Of a stretch of 64,000 bases of DNA, positions 22,842-34,172 are shown piece after piece; position 1 is the stretch's first letter, and every line of letters begins with the position of its first letter. This DNA is from Amaurobius ferox (taxonomy: Eukaryota > Arthropoda > Arachnida > Araneae > Amaurobiidae), in the NCBI GenBank assembly GCA_951213105.1, contig OX578155.1, positions 28,722,857-28,786,856 on the forward strand, read 5' to 3'. The position numbers were made by a program, and so were the translations under genes. The notes beneath the pieces were generated by a model. The model was not told where the DNA came from. It did no database searches and saw only the letters and a list, made by a program, of their open reading frames with translations.

Positions 22842-24210
22842 TAAATATATATAAATAAAATTAAAAGTATGTCTGTTTTTCTATCTGTATGTTTGTCTCA
22901 TAGTCACGAAAGAATGGATGTACCGAATTTCATGAAATTTTGTGGGTAGCCTTGAAATAGCCCCACTTAAAATTTAGTCCATGTTTCGAGTTTCTAGGAC
23001 CAGGGGTTGTCAGGACATTAATTAAAAACGCATAGTTAAACCTTCCATAGACTTACATTATGCAAACGATATTTTGTTTTCGCAAATTTATAAATCCAAA
23101 GTGTTTATGCGGCAGACGATTTTGATTAAATTTTTTACGATTTAAATAATAAAAAAATGTGTATAAAATAAATTTTTATCGAAATTATATTTTTGACTGG
23201 ATTATATCAATTACGGCCTTTAGGTTTAAAATTCACGGGGATTATTAATATTTTCAATTTATTACGTCATCTGTTTTATTTTGACAAAGATTTTTGAAAT
23301 TCATATATTGTCATCTGTTTTATTTTGACAAATGTTTTTGAAACTCATATATTGCAGTACGAATAATCTTCTACTAAAATACACGGGTGTAGCTTCCCAT
23401 AGAATTTTAGCACTTTCAATTTAGCATACATTAGAATCAATTACGGCCTTCGGGTTTAAAGATTACGGGGAATATTGGTATTTTCAATTTATTACGTCAT
23501 CTGTTTTATTTTGACAAAGATTTTTGAAGCTCATTATGTTCATATATTGTAGTACTGGTAATCTTCAAGGAATACACGGGTATATCTTCTAATCTACGAG
23601 AATATAAGTAGCACGGGTATATTCCCATGCAATTTTAGCACTTTCATTTTGGCATGCACTGAGCTAATTTCATATTATTTTGTAATTTTTTTTTTACAAA
23701 CGGGTCTTGGATGTTTTATTCTTCAGATCTGTCTGTTGTTGAGATCCAGACCGTCCGACCTACCAGAAAGGTGTAAGGTAACTGTTTGGACGGCCGGGAA
23801 GTGCCACCCAATTAAGATCGGAACCCAGTGGGAGAGGCATCCACAGGAACCGTACCCTCCTTCCCCTACCACCAACCTCTCGGAAGGACTTACAGACCCA
23901 CATGGTTAACGTGATCGTACTCCGCGTGAACACGGCGGCAGTTTTGGCAGTGGCGGGATCGAACCCGGGCCTACCGAGTGCAATTTTCGCGCGCTAACCA
24001 CTGGGCTACAGCGCTCTTTAGATCTGTCTGTGAAGATAATTTTGTATAGTGAGAACAGAGATTCTTAAACTTCTTTTTTAGGAGCAATAATAAAACTCTT
24101 TAATAGAATGCTTTGAATAACAATGTCAATTAGAATACTACAGGAATTTGCACATCATTTTAAGTTTCTTTATAATGTACATTTCGTACGAAGAATGGAA
24201 ATACTGCTAG
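22842..24210 (+). mobile_element. Second non-autonomous Helitron, with SINE
   Basis: Follows the first Helitron directly and is homologous to it (ATATATAAATAAAATTAAAA..., CCGAATTTCATGAAATTTTG, AATTACGGCCTTYRGGTTTAAA). It ends ACTGCTAG at 24210, followed by T. The segment around AATTACGGCC is present twice (about 23204 and 23432), so the copy has an internal duplication. A SINE is inserted at 23737-24019. Confidence 0.6.
23737..24019 (-). mobile_element. tRNA-derived SINE with 12-bp TSD
   Basis: Minus-strand SINE. The head has RNA polymerase III boxes spaced as in a tRNA: A box TAGCCCAGTGG (24008-23998) and B box GGTTCGATCCC (23965-23955). An unrelated G/C-rich body (about 23750-23950) follows and ends in a short CAACA tail. 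AGATCTGTCTGT occurs on both sides (23725-23736 and 24020-24031). The homologous Helitron has the uninterrupted site near 22654. The head does not fold into a good acceptor stem, so it is not a functional tRNA. Confidence 0.85.
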
Positions 24211-24780
24211 TAAATAAATCAATCAAATAAAATAAGCTGAGTTGAGGAGAAAGTAGGTTACAGTAGTAGCAGTGAACTAGTTTATATCGTTCGCCCATGA
24301 ATATTCCACGTCTCCATCGATAAACATCCATCGATCTCTTATCCAATCAGATCTCAAACCGTTTAAACGTCATGCTCGTGCGAACGCGCTAATTGGCTGT
24401 ACCCGAAGTGAGACATTTACGGTGATTACTTTCAGAATTACGGAAGCGTGACTAGGAGGTCAAAATTGCCACTTACAGTAAAAGGTTTAGAGGACTTGTT
24501 AATATTTCTGGCAAGTGTTTTTGAGATGCGATAAAATACATGCGACTGATAGATGTAATTTTGACATTTGGCATGAAAAAAAAAATATTATAAATATACG
24601 TCATTTTTGTTGGAAATATTTTCAATTTAATCCTAATATTGGGCAAATATTGAGGGTTATATTGGTCTCCAATATTGGCTAAATATTTTCATTACAATAT
24701 TACGCCAATATCGGTGTTACATTGGGAATATTTCCAATGAAATGCCGACATTGGCTTAATATTGTCCCGATATTCTTAAT
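24211..24780. promoter_or_regulatory. Low-repeat island with CCAAT boxes (tentative)
   Basis: Between a Helitron and a LINE. Around 24290-24420 composition is more balanced, with a CCAAT (24342) and an inverted ATTGG (24391) about 50 bp apart around a CpG-containing core (CGTGCGAACGCG). This could be a promoter or 5' region of a host gene, but no coding exon follows. From about 24600 to 24780 the sequence is full of AATATTGG-type phrases. Confidence 0.2.
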
Positions 24781-24784
24781 TACA

Positions 24785-25559
24785 ATTATATTTTAAATAA
24801 TTCATCTCTATCTAGATGTACTCATATTATTGATTTAGGTGTCACTTTCGATAATACTTTTAACTTTCAGAGACATATCGATAATATTATTAAGAGTCTA
24901 CCAAAGACTTGGTTTCACTTTAAGACGATCTCGTGTTTTTGCCAGTTCTGATACGATTATTTGTATTTATAATACCCTTATAAAACCAATTTTGGAATAT
25001 TGTGCAATGATTTGGGACCCTGTTTACAATCTGTATCCTCAACGGATAGAAATCGTGCAAAATAAACTATTACGTACTATTGATTACAGATTGACTGGCT
25101 ATTATCCTTAAGATATGCATACAAGGGAACTCAGACAGAAATATAGTTTAATGTCTCTTAAAAAAAGAAGAAGCTGGTCCTGCCTCTTGTTTTATTATAA
25201 GGTTTCAAATAATACTATTGATTGCCCTATTTTACTTTCTGGCCTGGAATTTCACATACCTGTCAATAATACCAGGAAAAAAACTCTTTCACAATACTAC
25301 TGTTAAACACAACTACATTAAATGCTAATCTATCTATAAATTTGTTGATCTATATAATACCTATTGTGCTGATATTCATATATTTAACTTGGCTCCTGCC
25401 TGTTTTAAAAAAGCCTGTTTCAATGCGCTTGACATGTTTACTGCTTAGTATTCTTGCATCCTATGTTCTGTACTTTTTAATTTCTTGTGTGGCTACTGTA
25501 ACTGAATTTCATCTGTAGTTGCCACGTAAATTGAATAAAATAAAATAAATAAAATAAAA
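24785..25559 (+). pseudogene. LINE reverse-transcriptase C-terminus, decayed
   Basis: 5'-truncated non-LTR retrotransposon. The thumb motif DLGVTFDN lies at about 24830-24853. After a frameshift near 24895 the conserved stretch IYNTLIKPILEYCAMIWDPV follows (from 24962), with an in-frame stop at about 25109. Further homologous sequence with stops runs to about 25480. The 3' end is an (AATAAA)n-type tail (about 25533-25559), typical of Jockey-like LINEs. It abuts a diverged family A copy, so it probably inserted into that copy. Confidence 0.65.
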
Positions 25560-26290
25560 TCCCTGAACTCGAATCGAGCGTTTTTGAGGGGATGTCTGTA
25601 TCTGAGTATATCCGTGGGTCTGTTGATACGATATCTCATGAACAAATGGAGCGTTTCGAATGAAATTTGGTGCAAATATTACAGTCAGTGAACACTGGAA
25701 CCGTATTGATTTAGAGCGCAGAACGTTTGGCAGATCCATAAATTTTCGAAAAAAATCAGTAAAAAATCAGAACCATCAATAAAGTTACGTAAATGATCAT
25801 ATGAAATGTAAGCTTTCAGTAGAAAACGAATGACACAAATTTCAGAAAACTAGCATGAACCGTTCTAGAGATAAGACATGTTTTTAAAAATAAATTTATC
25901 AAAAATATTACATAAAATTAAAAAAAAAGTATTAACTATCAGGAAATATGCTCACTTTTCATATGCAATATTATTCGACAAATTTGTTAACATCACTCTT
26001 GTGTATCTAGTTCGATCCATTCACGAGAGAAGATACTTTGTATAATAGCTTTATATTTAGACGCCCAACAATTTTTCAATAGTCATATAAGAAAAGCTCT
26101 TCACTCTGTCTCTCTGTAGCACTTGGCGGCACATTTGGCGAACTTGGTTACTCATTTAGCGAAATATGGCTAACTTGACGATACTTTGTTTCAGATTGAC
26201 GAAAATATCGTCAAAAATACAAAAATGACATTAAATTAGCGAAAAATAGCGCCAAATTGATAATTAGTGATTAAAATATCATGATTAAAA
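25560..26290 (-). mobile_element. Diverged family A copy
   Basis: Recognisable from TGATCACGAATC-like sequence onwards, the GAATGAAATTTGGTGCAAA core, GAACCGTTCTAGAGAT and a TGGCG array with a different layout (GGCACATTTGGCGAACTTGG). Both ends are missing. It shares differences with the partial copy at 41524-42115, indicating an older subfamily. Confidence 0.55.
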
Positions 26291-27231
26291 TATTATCCTT
26301 TAACACTTCTTATTATCATTATCGTTAAAATATCATACATTAAACACCATTATCATTAAAATATCATGCATTAAACATCTTATTCTAGGTGGCCCTGGAA
26401 TAAGAGGGTTTTTTCCCGTCTTGGCAAAGCTGACATTAGGCAGTTCAGACAACGAAAAATGTATACCCTCCGATATACAGTTTGGAAAGATATGCTGCTG
26501 AACTTATCCGTGTTCGCGCACACGATTTTCGAGTGTGCACGATATAGAAGGTAACGTGTGCAACACGATCGTATTTACCTGGCCACTGTAACAATAGTTC
26601 AAAAGAAATAATCCACGCTCACGGCTAAAGTCGCATTGTCGTATGCATGTTTGTGACACTGTCTTGAACCCGTAGAACTCCTGTTCGCCCGCGAGCTTTG
26701 ATTGGAGAGCAAGAACTAGACGCGATCACGTGACAACGGAACACGCGAGTGACAACACACGCGGGGTAAATGGAGAAGTGAGTCAGGGTACCAGTAATAT
26801 TGGACTTCGTGCTTCAGCGATATCGATTTTAAGTGATGTCGAACAGTAAATATCATGGCACGTGACCAATGTATTGTGCGAAAGTAAACAGTATATCCAG
26901 GCTACGGAAAAGAATTATAATCGTAGGTTCAATCCCCAATAACATAACTTTTTGGGGCAGTGCCATGGACAAAAGGGGAGCTGGCCCCTATTTTGTTTAA
27001 ATCTTATTTTCAATTTTACTTCGCAGAGATCTTAGTTTTAGAGTAATGTGCTAATTTTAAGGTATAAGATGTTTAGGTTGTAAGAAATAAAGTAGAAGAA
27101 ACCGATAAATAACAGATATAAATATTTTTCCCATTTATAACTATTAATTTTTTCTTCAATAAACAATACATTATAGAAACAAGACATAATTTCGTTTTTG
27201 TCAACCAGATTCGTGACAGCACCATATTTTT
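26291..27231. promoter_or_regulatory. CpG-rich island, candidate host 5' region
   Basis: At about 26500-26850 the sequence is clearly richer in G/C and CpG than its surroundings (CGTGTTCGCGCACACGA, GACGCGATCACGTGAC, ACACGCGGGG) and holds an inverted CCAAT (GATTGG, about 26700) and a CACGTG E-box. No TE family is recognised and no exon is evident. It could be a promoter or untranslated exon, or an unrecognised TE end. Confidence 0.25.
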
Positions 27232-28130
27232 ACTTTCCTTATATACAATGATATATAAGGAAAGTATTGTGACGAGGTCGAGAATTCGAATTCGAGTTTC
27301 CGACGGAAGAGCACGTTTCAAACATCCCTGATCACGAATTGAACATTTTGAGGCGATGTCTGTGTGTGTGTGTGTCAGTGAGTCTGTGGAGACGATAATT
27401 GACGAACGAATCGACCCATTCGAACGAAATTTGGTACAAAAATTACAATCCGTGAATATTGAAAGCCTATTGTTTTTATACGCAATCGAATTTTCAGACC
27501 CCCCCCCCCCCCAAATTTTTGAGTGAAGTTTTGAAAAAATCAAAACCTCTAATAAAGTTATGCAAATAGACATTTCTCAAGTAATTTTTCATTAGAAAAC
27601 GATTGTCATCAATTGTAGAACGCTAGCATAAACTGTTCTCGAGATAGTGCAGATTTAAAAAAAAAATTATATAAAATAAAAAAAAATGTTTCCTATTGAG
27701 AAACATGTTCACTTTTCATATGTAATATTTTGCAATAAATTTGGTGACATCATTCTCGTGGATCTAGCTCATTCCATTCATGAAAAAAGATACTTTGAGT
27801 AATACTTTTGTAATTGAACGTCAATAGTCATTTATCTGCTGTAAGAATAAATTATTTCTCCGTCCATAAAGCTTGGCGAGATTTTGTCGGCGAATTTGGC
27901 GGAATGTCGCCAACTTGGCGATTTTTTTTTAAATGTTACCAAATCAATGAAAATCTTGCCAAATGGATAAAAATGACGCTAAATCAATGAAAATAACGAC
28001 TATTTTACGAAAATTCAATATCTCGGAAAAATATAAGTATCTACTATAAGAATAACCTATTTTGCTTTTACTGTAAAAATAGTAAATACATTGCATTATA
28101 CAAGAAAAGTCATGTGCTGCTCGCATGAGA
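27232..28130 (-). mobile_element. Family A hairpin element
   Basis: 899 bp. Short uninterrupted GT tract and a run of 13 C (about 27499-27511) replacing the usual CCCCCT. The 5' terminus is mutated to CGCATGAGA (28130) and followed by about 20 T. Confidence 0.78.
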
Positions 28131-29241
28131 TTTTTTTTTTTTTTTTTTTGCAAATTTTGTACGAAATTTTTTGAAAAATCTGCATTGTTGGTCCAAATGA
28201 TTACAAGTATAGCATGTTATCCTTCATTTTGAAAGGCTTGAAAAAAAATCTTTTTATTGATAGCTTGAGAATGTACCTTCTCAGGGGTGGGGGTTAGTTC
28301 GAGAGGGACTAATGGCTTCATGTAAACAGAAAATATACTACTAACAAAAACTATATACTTTCTCACTGCAATGATTGGAACTGAAGTTTCGTGATCATTG
28401 AACTATAAGTAAACCCTTTTATGAATATTTATGTCAAATTGTTCTATGTTACCATGTTAATAAAAAAATCTGATGTGGGTAACACGTGACTTTCCTTGTA
28501 TAAAGCAATGAATTTACTACTTTTACAGTAAAAAAAAATGTTATTCTTATAGTAGATACCTATATTCTTTCTAAAATATTAAATTTTCGTCAATGAGTCG
28601 TCATTTTCGTTGATTTAGCGTCATTTTCATCCATTTGGCAAGATTTTCGTTAATTTGGCTACATTTAAAAAAGTCTCCAAATTCGCGACATTCCGCCAAA
28701 TTCGTCGTCAAAATCTCGCCAAACGTTATGGATGGAGAAATAAGTTATTAATATAGCAGATAAATGACTATGGGTGTTCAAATACAAAAGTATTACTCAA
28801 AGTATCTTTTCTCATGAATGGAACGAGCTAGATCTACGAGAATGAGATCACCCAATTTATCGCATGATATTACATACGAACAGTGAACCTGTTTCTTAAC
28901 AGTTAATATATTTTTTTTAATGCATGGGATTTTTTGCTAAATTTATTTAAAAAATTTGCAATGTCTGGAGAACAAACAGTTCATGCTAGCGTTCTAAAGT
29001 TTATGTCAATCATTTTCTAAGGAAAAATTACATAAGAAATGTCTATTTGCATAACTTTATTAAAGGTTTTTATTTTTTGATGATTTTTTCAAAATTTCAC
29101 TCGAAAATATAGGAGGGTTCTTAACATTAGATTGTGTTTAAAAACAATAAGCTTCCAGTATTCACGGATTGTAATTTTTGTAGCAAATTTCATTCGAATC
29201 GCTCCGTTCGTTCGTGAGATATCGTCTCCACAGATTGACTA

Positions 29242-29293
<52 letters not shown>

Positions 29294-29700
29294 CTCCCTT
29301 CAAAAATGTTTGATTCGTGATCAGGGATGCTTGAAACGTGCTCTCCCGTCGAAAACTCGAATTCGAATTTTCGACTCCGTCACAATACTTCCCTTATACA
29401 TTATGTATATATGGAAAGTAATACAAAATTTGGCAAAATTTGCTCAAATTTCAAAAACTTCTATCTAATTTTAGATTTTTCGCTAACAAAGCCGGATATA
29501 AAGTTTCGTGAAAATCCATTAATGTTTGTGTCAGCTATGCAGCAGTATACACAAGAAATCGACCACAGGCAAACGGGTATCACTCTAAAAATAGCAAAAC
29601 TAGTTCAAGAGTTTCTAAAACATATATTGCAATCAAAATCTGTAAACCGAATATTTTCGTCAAAACAATACTCTTTCTACACTATATAGGGTCTGGGTTT
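28131..29700 (+). mobile_element. Family C element interrupted by family A
   Basis: Homologous to 45141-45752. The left part (28131-28468, with TTACAAGTATAGCATG and AATGATTGGAACT) and the right part (29420-29700, with GTTTCGTGAAAATCCATTAA and GAAATCGACCACAG) join when the A copy at 28469-29419 is removed. It ends near ACTCTTTCTACACTATA without a full hairpin. Confidence 0.6.
28469..29419 (+). mobile_element. Family A element inside family C
   Basis: 951 bp, inserted into an A-run of the family C copy. The (CA)n tract is unusual in changing to (GA)n at about 29259-29288. The hairpin is slightly degraded (ATGGAAAGT). Confidence 0.8.
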
Positions 29701-29720
29701 CAACAACAACAACAACACTA

Positions 29721-30663
29721 TGCAGGGTGTCTCAAAAACATTGATCTCGGCTTTTATTCCTTAAATATTGATCTTAGACATATATAAGAAATTACAAAGT
29801 TACGTAAAAAAAAAGTACAGAATTTTATGAAATCGATAAAAATTTTCAGGGGATTAAATATAAAGAAATACAAAATTTAAATTTTTATACGGCCCCCGTA
29901 CAAAAATATTTTCAATGAGTAAAATGCGCCCCATACACTAATAACGTGATATACAAATTTTCAGCATTTTATCGTAAAAAGTCCCATAGATATGTTTAAA
30001 AAAAGTTGGTGAGGGATTAATCACAAATTAAAATGCAAATGTTTACAGCAAGAGTGCAAATGACGCAACGCAGAAATGCATCATAGGCAAATAATATCTG
30101 CCTCTTATCTTTAATGGATCTTTGGCATGGATGGAAAACATTTTGAACAAGCTTTGTAATCTTTGTGTAAAGTTATTATTTCTACACAGTGTAGATACTT
30201 TTGTACCAATAAATAGCAAAATGATTATTTATTTATGTAATTATTGTTTTCTTTCGTAATATGTGTATGACCCTGAAACGCGAACTGCCGACATGATTTT
30301 TCCCCTCTGAGAACTCATGTCGATGCATCGATAAGTACTTTAAATCAGCATTTTTGTCTTTTCATATCTCTAGGACTTTTTATGATAAAATGCTGAAATT
30401 TTGTACATCGCCTTATTAGTGTATGGGGCACATTTTAATCATTGGAAATGTTTCTGTACGGGGGCCGTATAAAAATTTAAATTTTGTATTTCTTCAAATT
30501 TAATTCCCTTGAAAATTTTAATCGATTGCATAAAATTCTGTTCCCTTTTTTACGCCACTTTGTAATTTATTATATATGTATTATGTTTATTATATATGTA
30601 ATTTATTATATATGTAAGATTTAGGAATAAAAGAAGAGGTTAATGTTTTTGGGACACCCTGCA
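29721..30663. mobile_element. Long-TIR element, TA target site
   Basis: 943 bp. Tips TGCAGGGTGTC...CAAAAACATT are inverted at the other end, with TA duplicated outside (29719-29720, 30664-30665). The arms are long, about 280-300 bp (29721 to about 29995, and about 30365-30663), including ATTTTTATACGGCCCCCGTAC in both. The centre (about 30000-30360) is non-repetitive and non-coding. A copy with an inverted centre lies at 52140-53057. The TA site suggests a Tc1/mariner-mobilised MITE. Confidence 0.72.
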
Positions 30664-30755
30664 TAGTATGATAAAGTAAAATTAATGATATTTTGCAATA
30701 TGCTGTTATTAAAAGATCTTTTGTTACTTTTTATCCAGTGACGTCAATTTCTACT

Positions 30756-30934
30756 TTCTCATACTATAGAATATAATACAGAGAAAGCATCGTTTGCACG
30801 AAAATTTTTACTTTCCTTATATACATAATGTATAAGGAATGTATTGTGACGGGGTCGAAAATTCGAATTCGAGTTTTCGACGGGAGAGCACGTTTCAAGC
30901 ATCCCTGATCACGAATCAAACATTTTTGAAGTGA

Positions 30935-30980
<46 letters not shown>

Positions 30981-32298
30981 AGTGAGTCTGTGGAGACGAT
31001 AACTGACGAACGAATGGACCGATTCGAACCAAATTTGGTACAAAAATCACAATCCGTAAACACTGGAAGCCTATTGTTTTTATACGTAATCGAATGTTCA
31101 GAACCTCCCTAAATTTTCGAATGAAATTTTGAAAAAATCGTCAAAAAATCAAAACCGCTAATAAAGTTACGCAAATAGACATTTCTTATGTAATTTTTCA
31201 TTAGAAAACGATTGGTATAAATTTTAGAACGCTAACATGAACCGTTCTCGAGATATTGTACATTTTTCAAACAAATTATGAAAAAGTCACATAAAAAAAA
31301 AAAATTCCTATTGAGAAACATGTTCACTTTTCATATGTAATACCATGCGATAAATTGAGTGACATCATTCTCGTGGATCTAGCTCGTTCCATTCATGAAA
31401 AAATATACTTTGAATAATACTTTTGTATTTGAACGCCAATAGTCATTTATCTGCTGTAAGAATAACTTTTTTCTTAGTGCATAACGCTTGGCGAGATTTT
31501 GGCGACGAATTTGGCGGAATGTCACCAACTTGGAGACTTTTTTGAAATGTTGCCAAATTAATGAAAATCTCGCCAAATGGATAAAAATGATGCTAAATCA
31601 ATGAAAATGACGACTAATTGTCGAAAATTCAATATCTTGGAAAGAATATTAGTATCTACTATAAGAAAAATCTAATTTTTTACTGTAAAAGTAGTAAATT
31701 CATTACATTATATAAGGAAAGTCATGTGTTGCCCACATCAGATTTTTAATTATATTTTAGGGTCTACTGAACACGTTTTGAATCTTTTTAGTGGGATGTC
31801 CGTCTGTCTGTATTCGATTTCTTGTGTACATATTAGCTGCTACAAATATCAATGGATTTTCACGAAACTTTATATGCGGCTTTGTTATCGAAAAATCTAG
31901 AAGGATTGCTTTTGTTTTTTAAATTTAAGCAAAAACTTCGAAATTTTATATCCGCTTAATATGGCAGCATAGAATAAAATTCGATATAATTATGCATAAA
32001 ATGGGTTATTTATGGCACAGTGATCACGATACCTAATAGTTTTCGATCACTGTAGTGAAAAATAGCCGGGATAGAATTTTTGTATTCACGATGTCATTAG
32101 CCTTCCCCTCGGGAGAGGGGCAAGTTAACCCCCAAAGGGGTGCATTGCCAAACTTGTTTTCAGTTAAAATATTTTTTCACGCTCTTTAAAATGATGGGTA
32201 ACATGCTGTAATTGGGATCATTTGGGCCAAAGATAGAGATTCTTCAAAAAATTTCTTGCAAAATAAATAAATAATTTATATAAAATAAAATAAAAAAA
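30756..32298 (-). mobile_element. Family C element interrupted by family A
   Basis: The hairpin end CTTTCTCATACTATAG...GAGAAAG (about 30756-30790) and CACGAAAATTT are cut by an A copy at 30810-31742. The body resumes at 31743 (GGTCTACTGAACACGTTTTG, then CCGTCTGTCTGTATTCG and TTTTCACGAAACTTTATAT). It supplies the best view of the family C hairpin. Confidence 0.58.
30810..31742 (-). mobile_element. Family A element inside family C
   Basis: 933 bp, with a clean (GT)n of about 20 repeats and the closing TCTGATGTGGGCAACACATG end at 31742. Very similar to the copy at 16560-17510, so probably from the same young subfamily. Confidence 0.82.
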
Positions 32299-33312
32299 TC
32301 TGATGAGGGCAGCACATAACTTTCCTTATATAATGCAATTTATTTACTACTTTTACAGTAAAAACAAAATAGGTTATTCTTATAGTAGATACTTATATTT
32401 TTTCCAAGATTTTGAATTTTCGTCAAATAGTCGTTATTTTCATTGATTTAGAGTCATTTTTATCCATATGGCGAGATTTTCTTTGATTTGGTAACATTTA
32501 AAAAGTTGCCAAGTTGGCGATATTCCGCCAAATTCGTCGCCAAAATCTCGCCAAGCGTTATGGAAGGAGAACTAATTTATTCTTATAGCAAATAAATGAT
32601 TATTGGCGTTCAAATACAAAGTATTACTAGAAGTATCTTTTTTCACGAATGGAACGAGTTAGATCCACGAGAATGATGTCACCAAATTTATCGCATGATA
32701 TTATGTATGAAAAGTGAACATGTTTCTCAATAGGAAACATTTTTTTTTTTATTTTATATAATTTTTTGATAATTTTTCTTTAAAATGTGCAATATCTCAA
32801 GAACCGTTCATACTAGCGTTCTAAAATTTATGTTAATCGTTTTCTAATAAAAAATTACATAAGAAATGTCTATTTGCGTAACTTTACTTGAGGTTTTGAT
32901 TTTTTGATGATTTTTTCAAAATTTCACTTGAAAATTTAAGGGGGTTCTGAACATTCGATTGCTTATAAAAACAATATTCTTCCAGTATTCACGGATTGTG
33001 ATTTTTGTACCAAATTTCGTTCGAATCGGACCATTCACTCGTCAGTTATCGTCTCCTCAGACTCACTGGCACACACACATACTTTCACACACACATACAC
33101 ACATACTTTCACACACACATACACACATACTTTCACACACACATACACACATACTTTCACACACACACACATACTTTCACACACACACATCACCTCAAAA
33201 ATGTTTGATTCGTGATCAGGGATGCTTGAAACGTGCTCTCCCGCCGAAAACTCGAATTCGAATTTTCGACCCTCGTCACAATACTTTCCTTATACATTAT
33301 GTATATAAGTAA
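32299..33312 (+). mobile_element. Family A element with tandem CA/TTTCA repeat
   Basis: 1,014 bp. The microsatellite (about 33069-33190) has become a minisatellite: CACACACATACTTTCACA is repeated about five times. The hairpin's right arm is decayed (ATATAAGTAAAAT), so the exact end is uncertain. Confidence 0.75.
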
Positions 33313-33475
33313 AATAATAAAATAAAATAAAAAGCACAAGCTATTCAGAAATATATTCTGATATGAGTCGAGCTGAATGATCACACTTCACGTAACCCTT
33401 GATTAATGATTTTAACCGTCCCAGCAACTTACTTCCTTCTCTCTGTTTTGCTTTTAACCACTATGCATTTGATCT

Positions 33476-34165
33476 CTAATATTTTGCAAAATTGCTTAGA
33501 GCTGCCAGGAGCCCTTCTTCAGTAGAGGCATGTTTTTCATGATTGGACAGCATTTGACTGACTGCCGGTAAGAACACGGCAGGATTATTTTGCAGACAAT
33601 CCCGAACTTTCTCACACCATTCATCAAATTTTGACTTTATATCCCCACTGTCTAAGAATGGCTCTTCACTTGTATACACATCTACAATTTAGGCCATTTC
33701 TAAATCAGGAGCGTCAAAGTCATTCATCGGCATTGTATCTCCAAACGTCGATAACTCATGGCTATTGTCATTTACTTCCATCTGTACTTGCTCCTCACCA
33801 CCCACGGCGATTTGGTGTATCACCTTTCTTGCATCATATGTGTACCCATACGTTGGAATTATTCCAAAGTTTTTTACCTTAATGACCGTAATAATGTGTT
33901 TGCACAATTGCCCTGTATAACCCATATTACAAGAACAAAAATCAACATCAACGAAGTAGGATTCGGCACTTTCCTTATTCATTATGTAGCAATTTTTTTC
34001 TTCGTTGAATTCAATATCTTCGTCAACGGTATTATTCGTTTGGAATAAGAATTCCTTCAACAAAGGGTTGCCCTCCTTTTCAGTGGTAAAATCAGAGCAC
34101 CTTCGCTGAAGATATGATTCGTACTTGGTGATGATGAAATCCACCAGCTGAACAATGTTATGACC
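33476..34165 (-). pseudogene. SWIM zinc-finger exon of a MULE-like gene
   Basis: The C-terminal part of the dispersed gene whose other pieces lie at 35846-36637, 37868-38064 and 38896-39046. On the minus strand a frame from about 34165 reads HNIVQLVDFIITKYESYLQRRC, then a SWIM finger of form C-x-C-x(8)-C-x-H (CSC...CKH, about 33937-33896), then an acidic tail. One in-frame TAA (33689-33691) precedes a further matching block (SGDIKSKFDEW...LSNHEKH) to 33476. SWIM fingers follow the transposase domain in MULE transposases and in related arthropod proteins. The 5' side is cut by a foldback. Confidence 0.6.
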
Positions 34166-34172
34166 CTTAAGG

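Noticed and set aside
23955..24008. A tRNA gene on the minus strand
   Set aside because: Pol III boxes are present, but the acceptor stem does not pair and the sequence continues into a SINE body with target duplications.
33069..33190. Possible CRISPR-like array of repeats
   Set aside because: The 18-bp units are directly adjacent microsatellite derivatives without spacers, in a eukaryotic transposon.
33005..33312. Frames rich in His/Thr or Val/Cys such as HTHTHT and VCVCVC
   Set aside because: Translations of CA/GT microsatellites.
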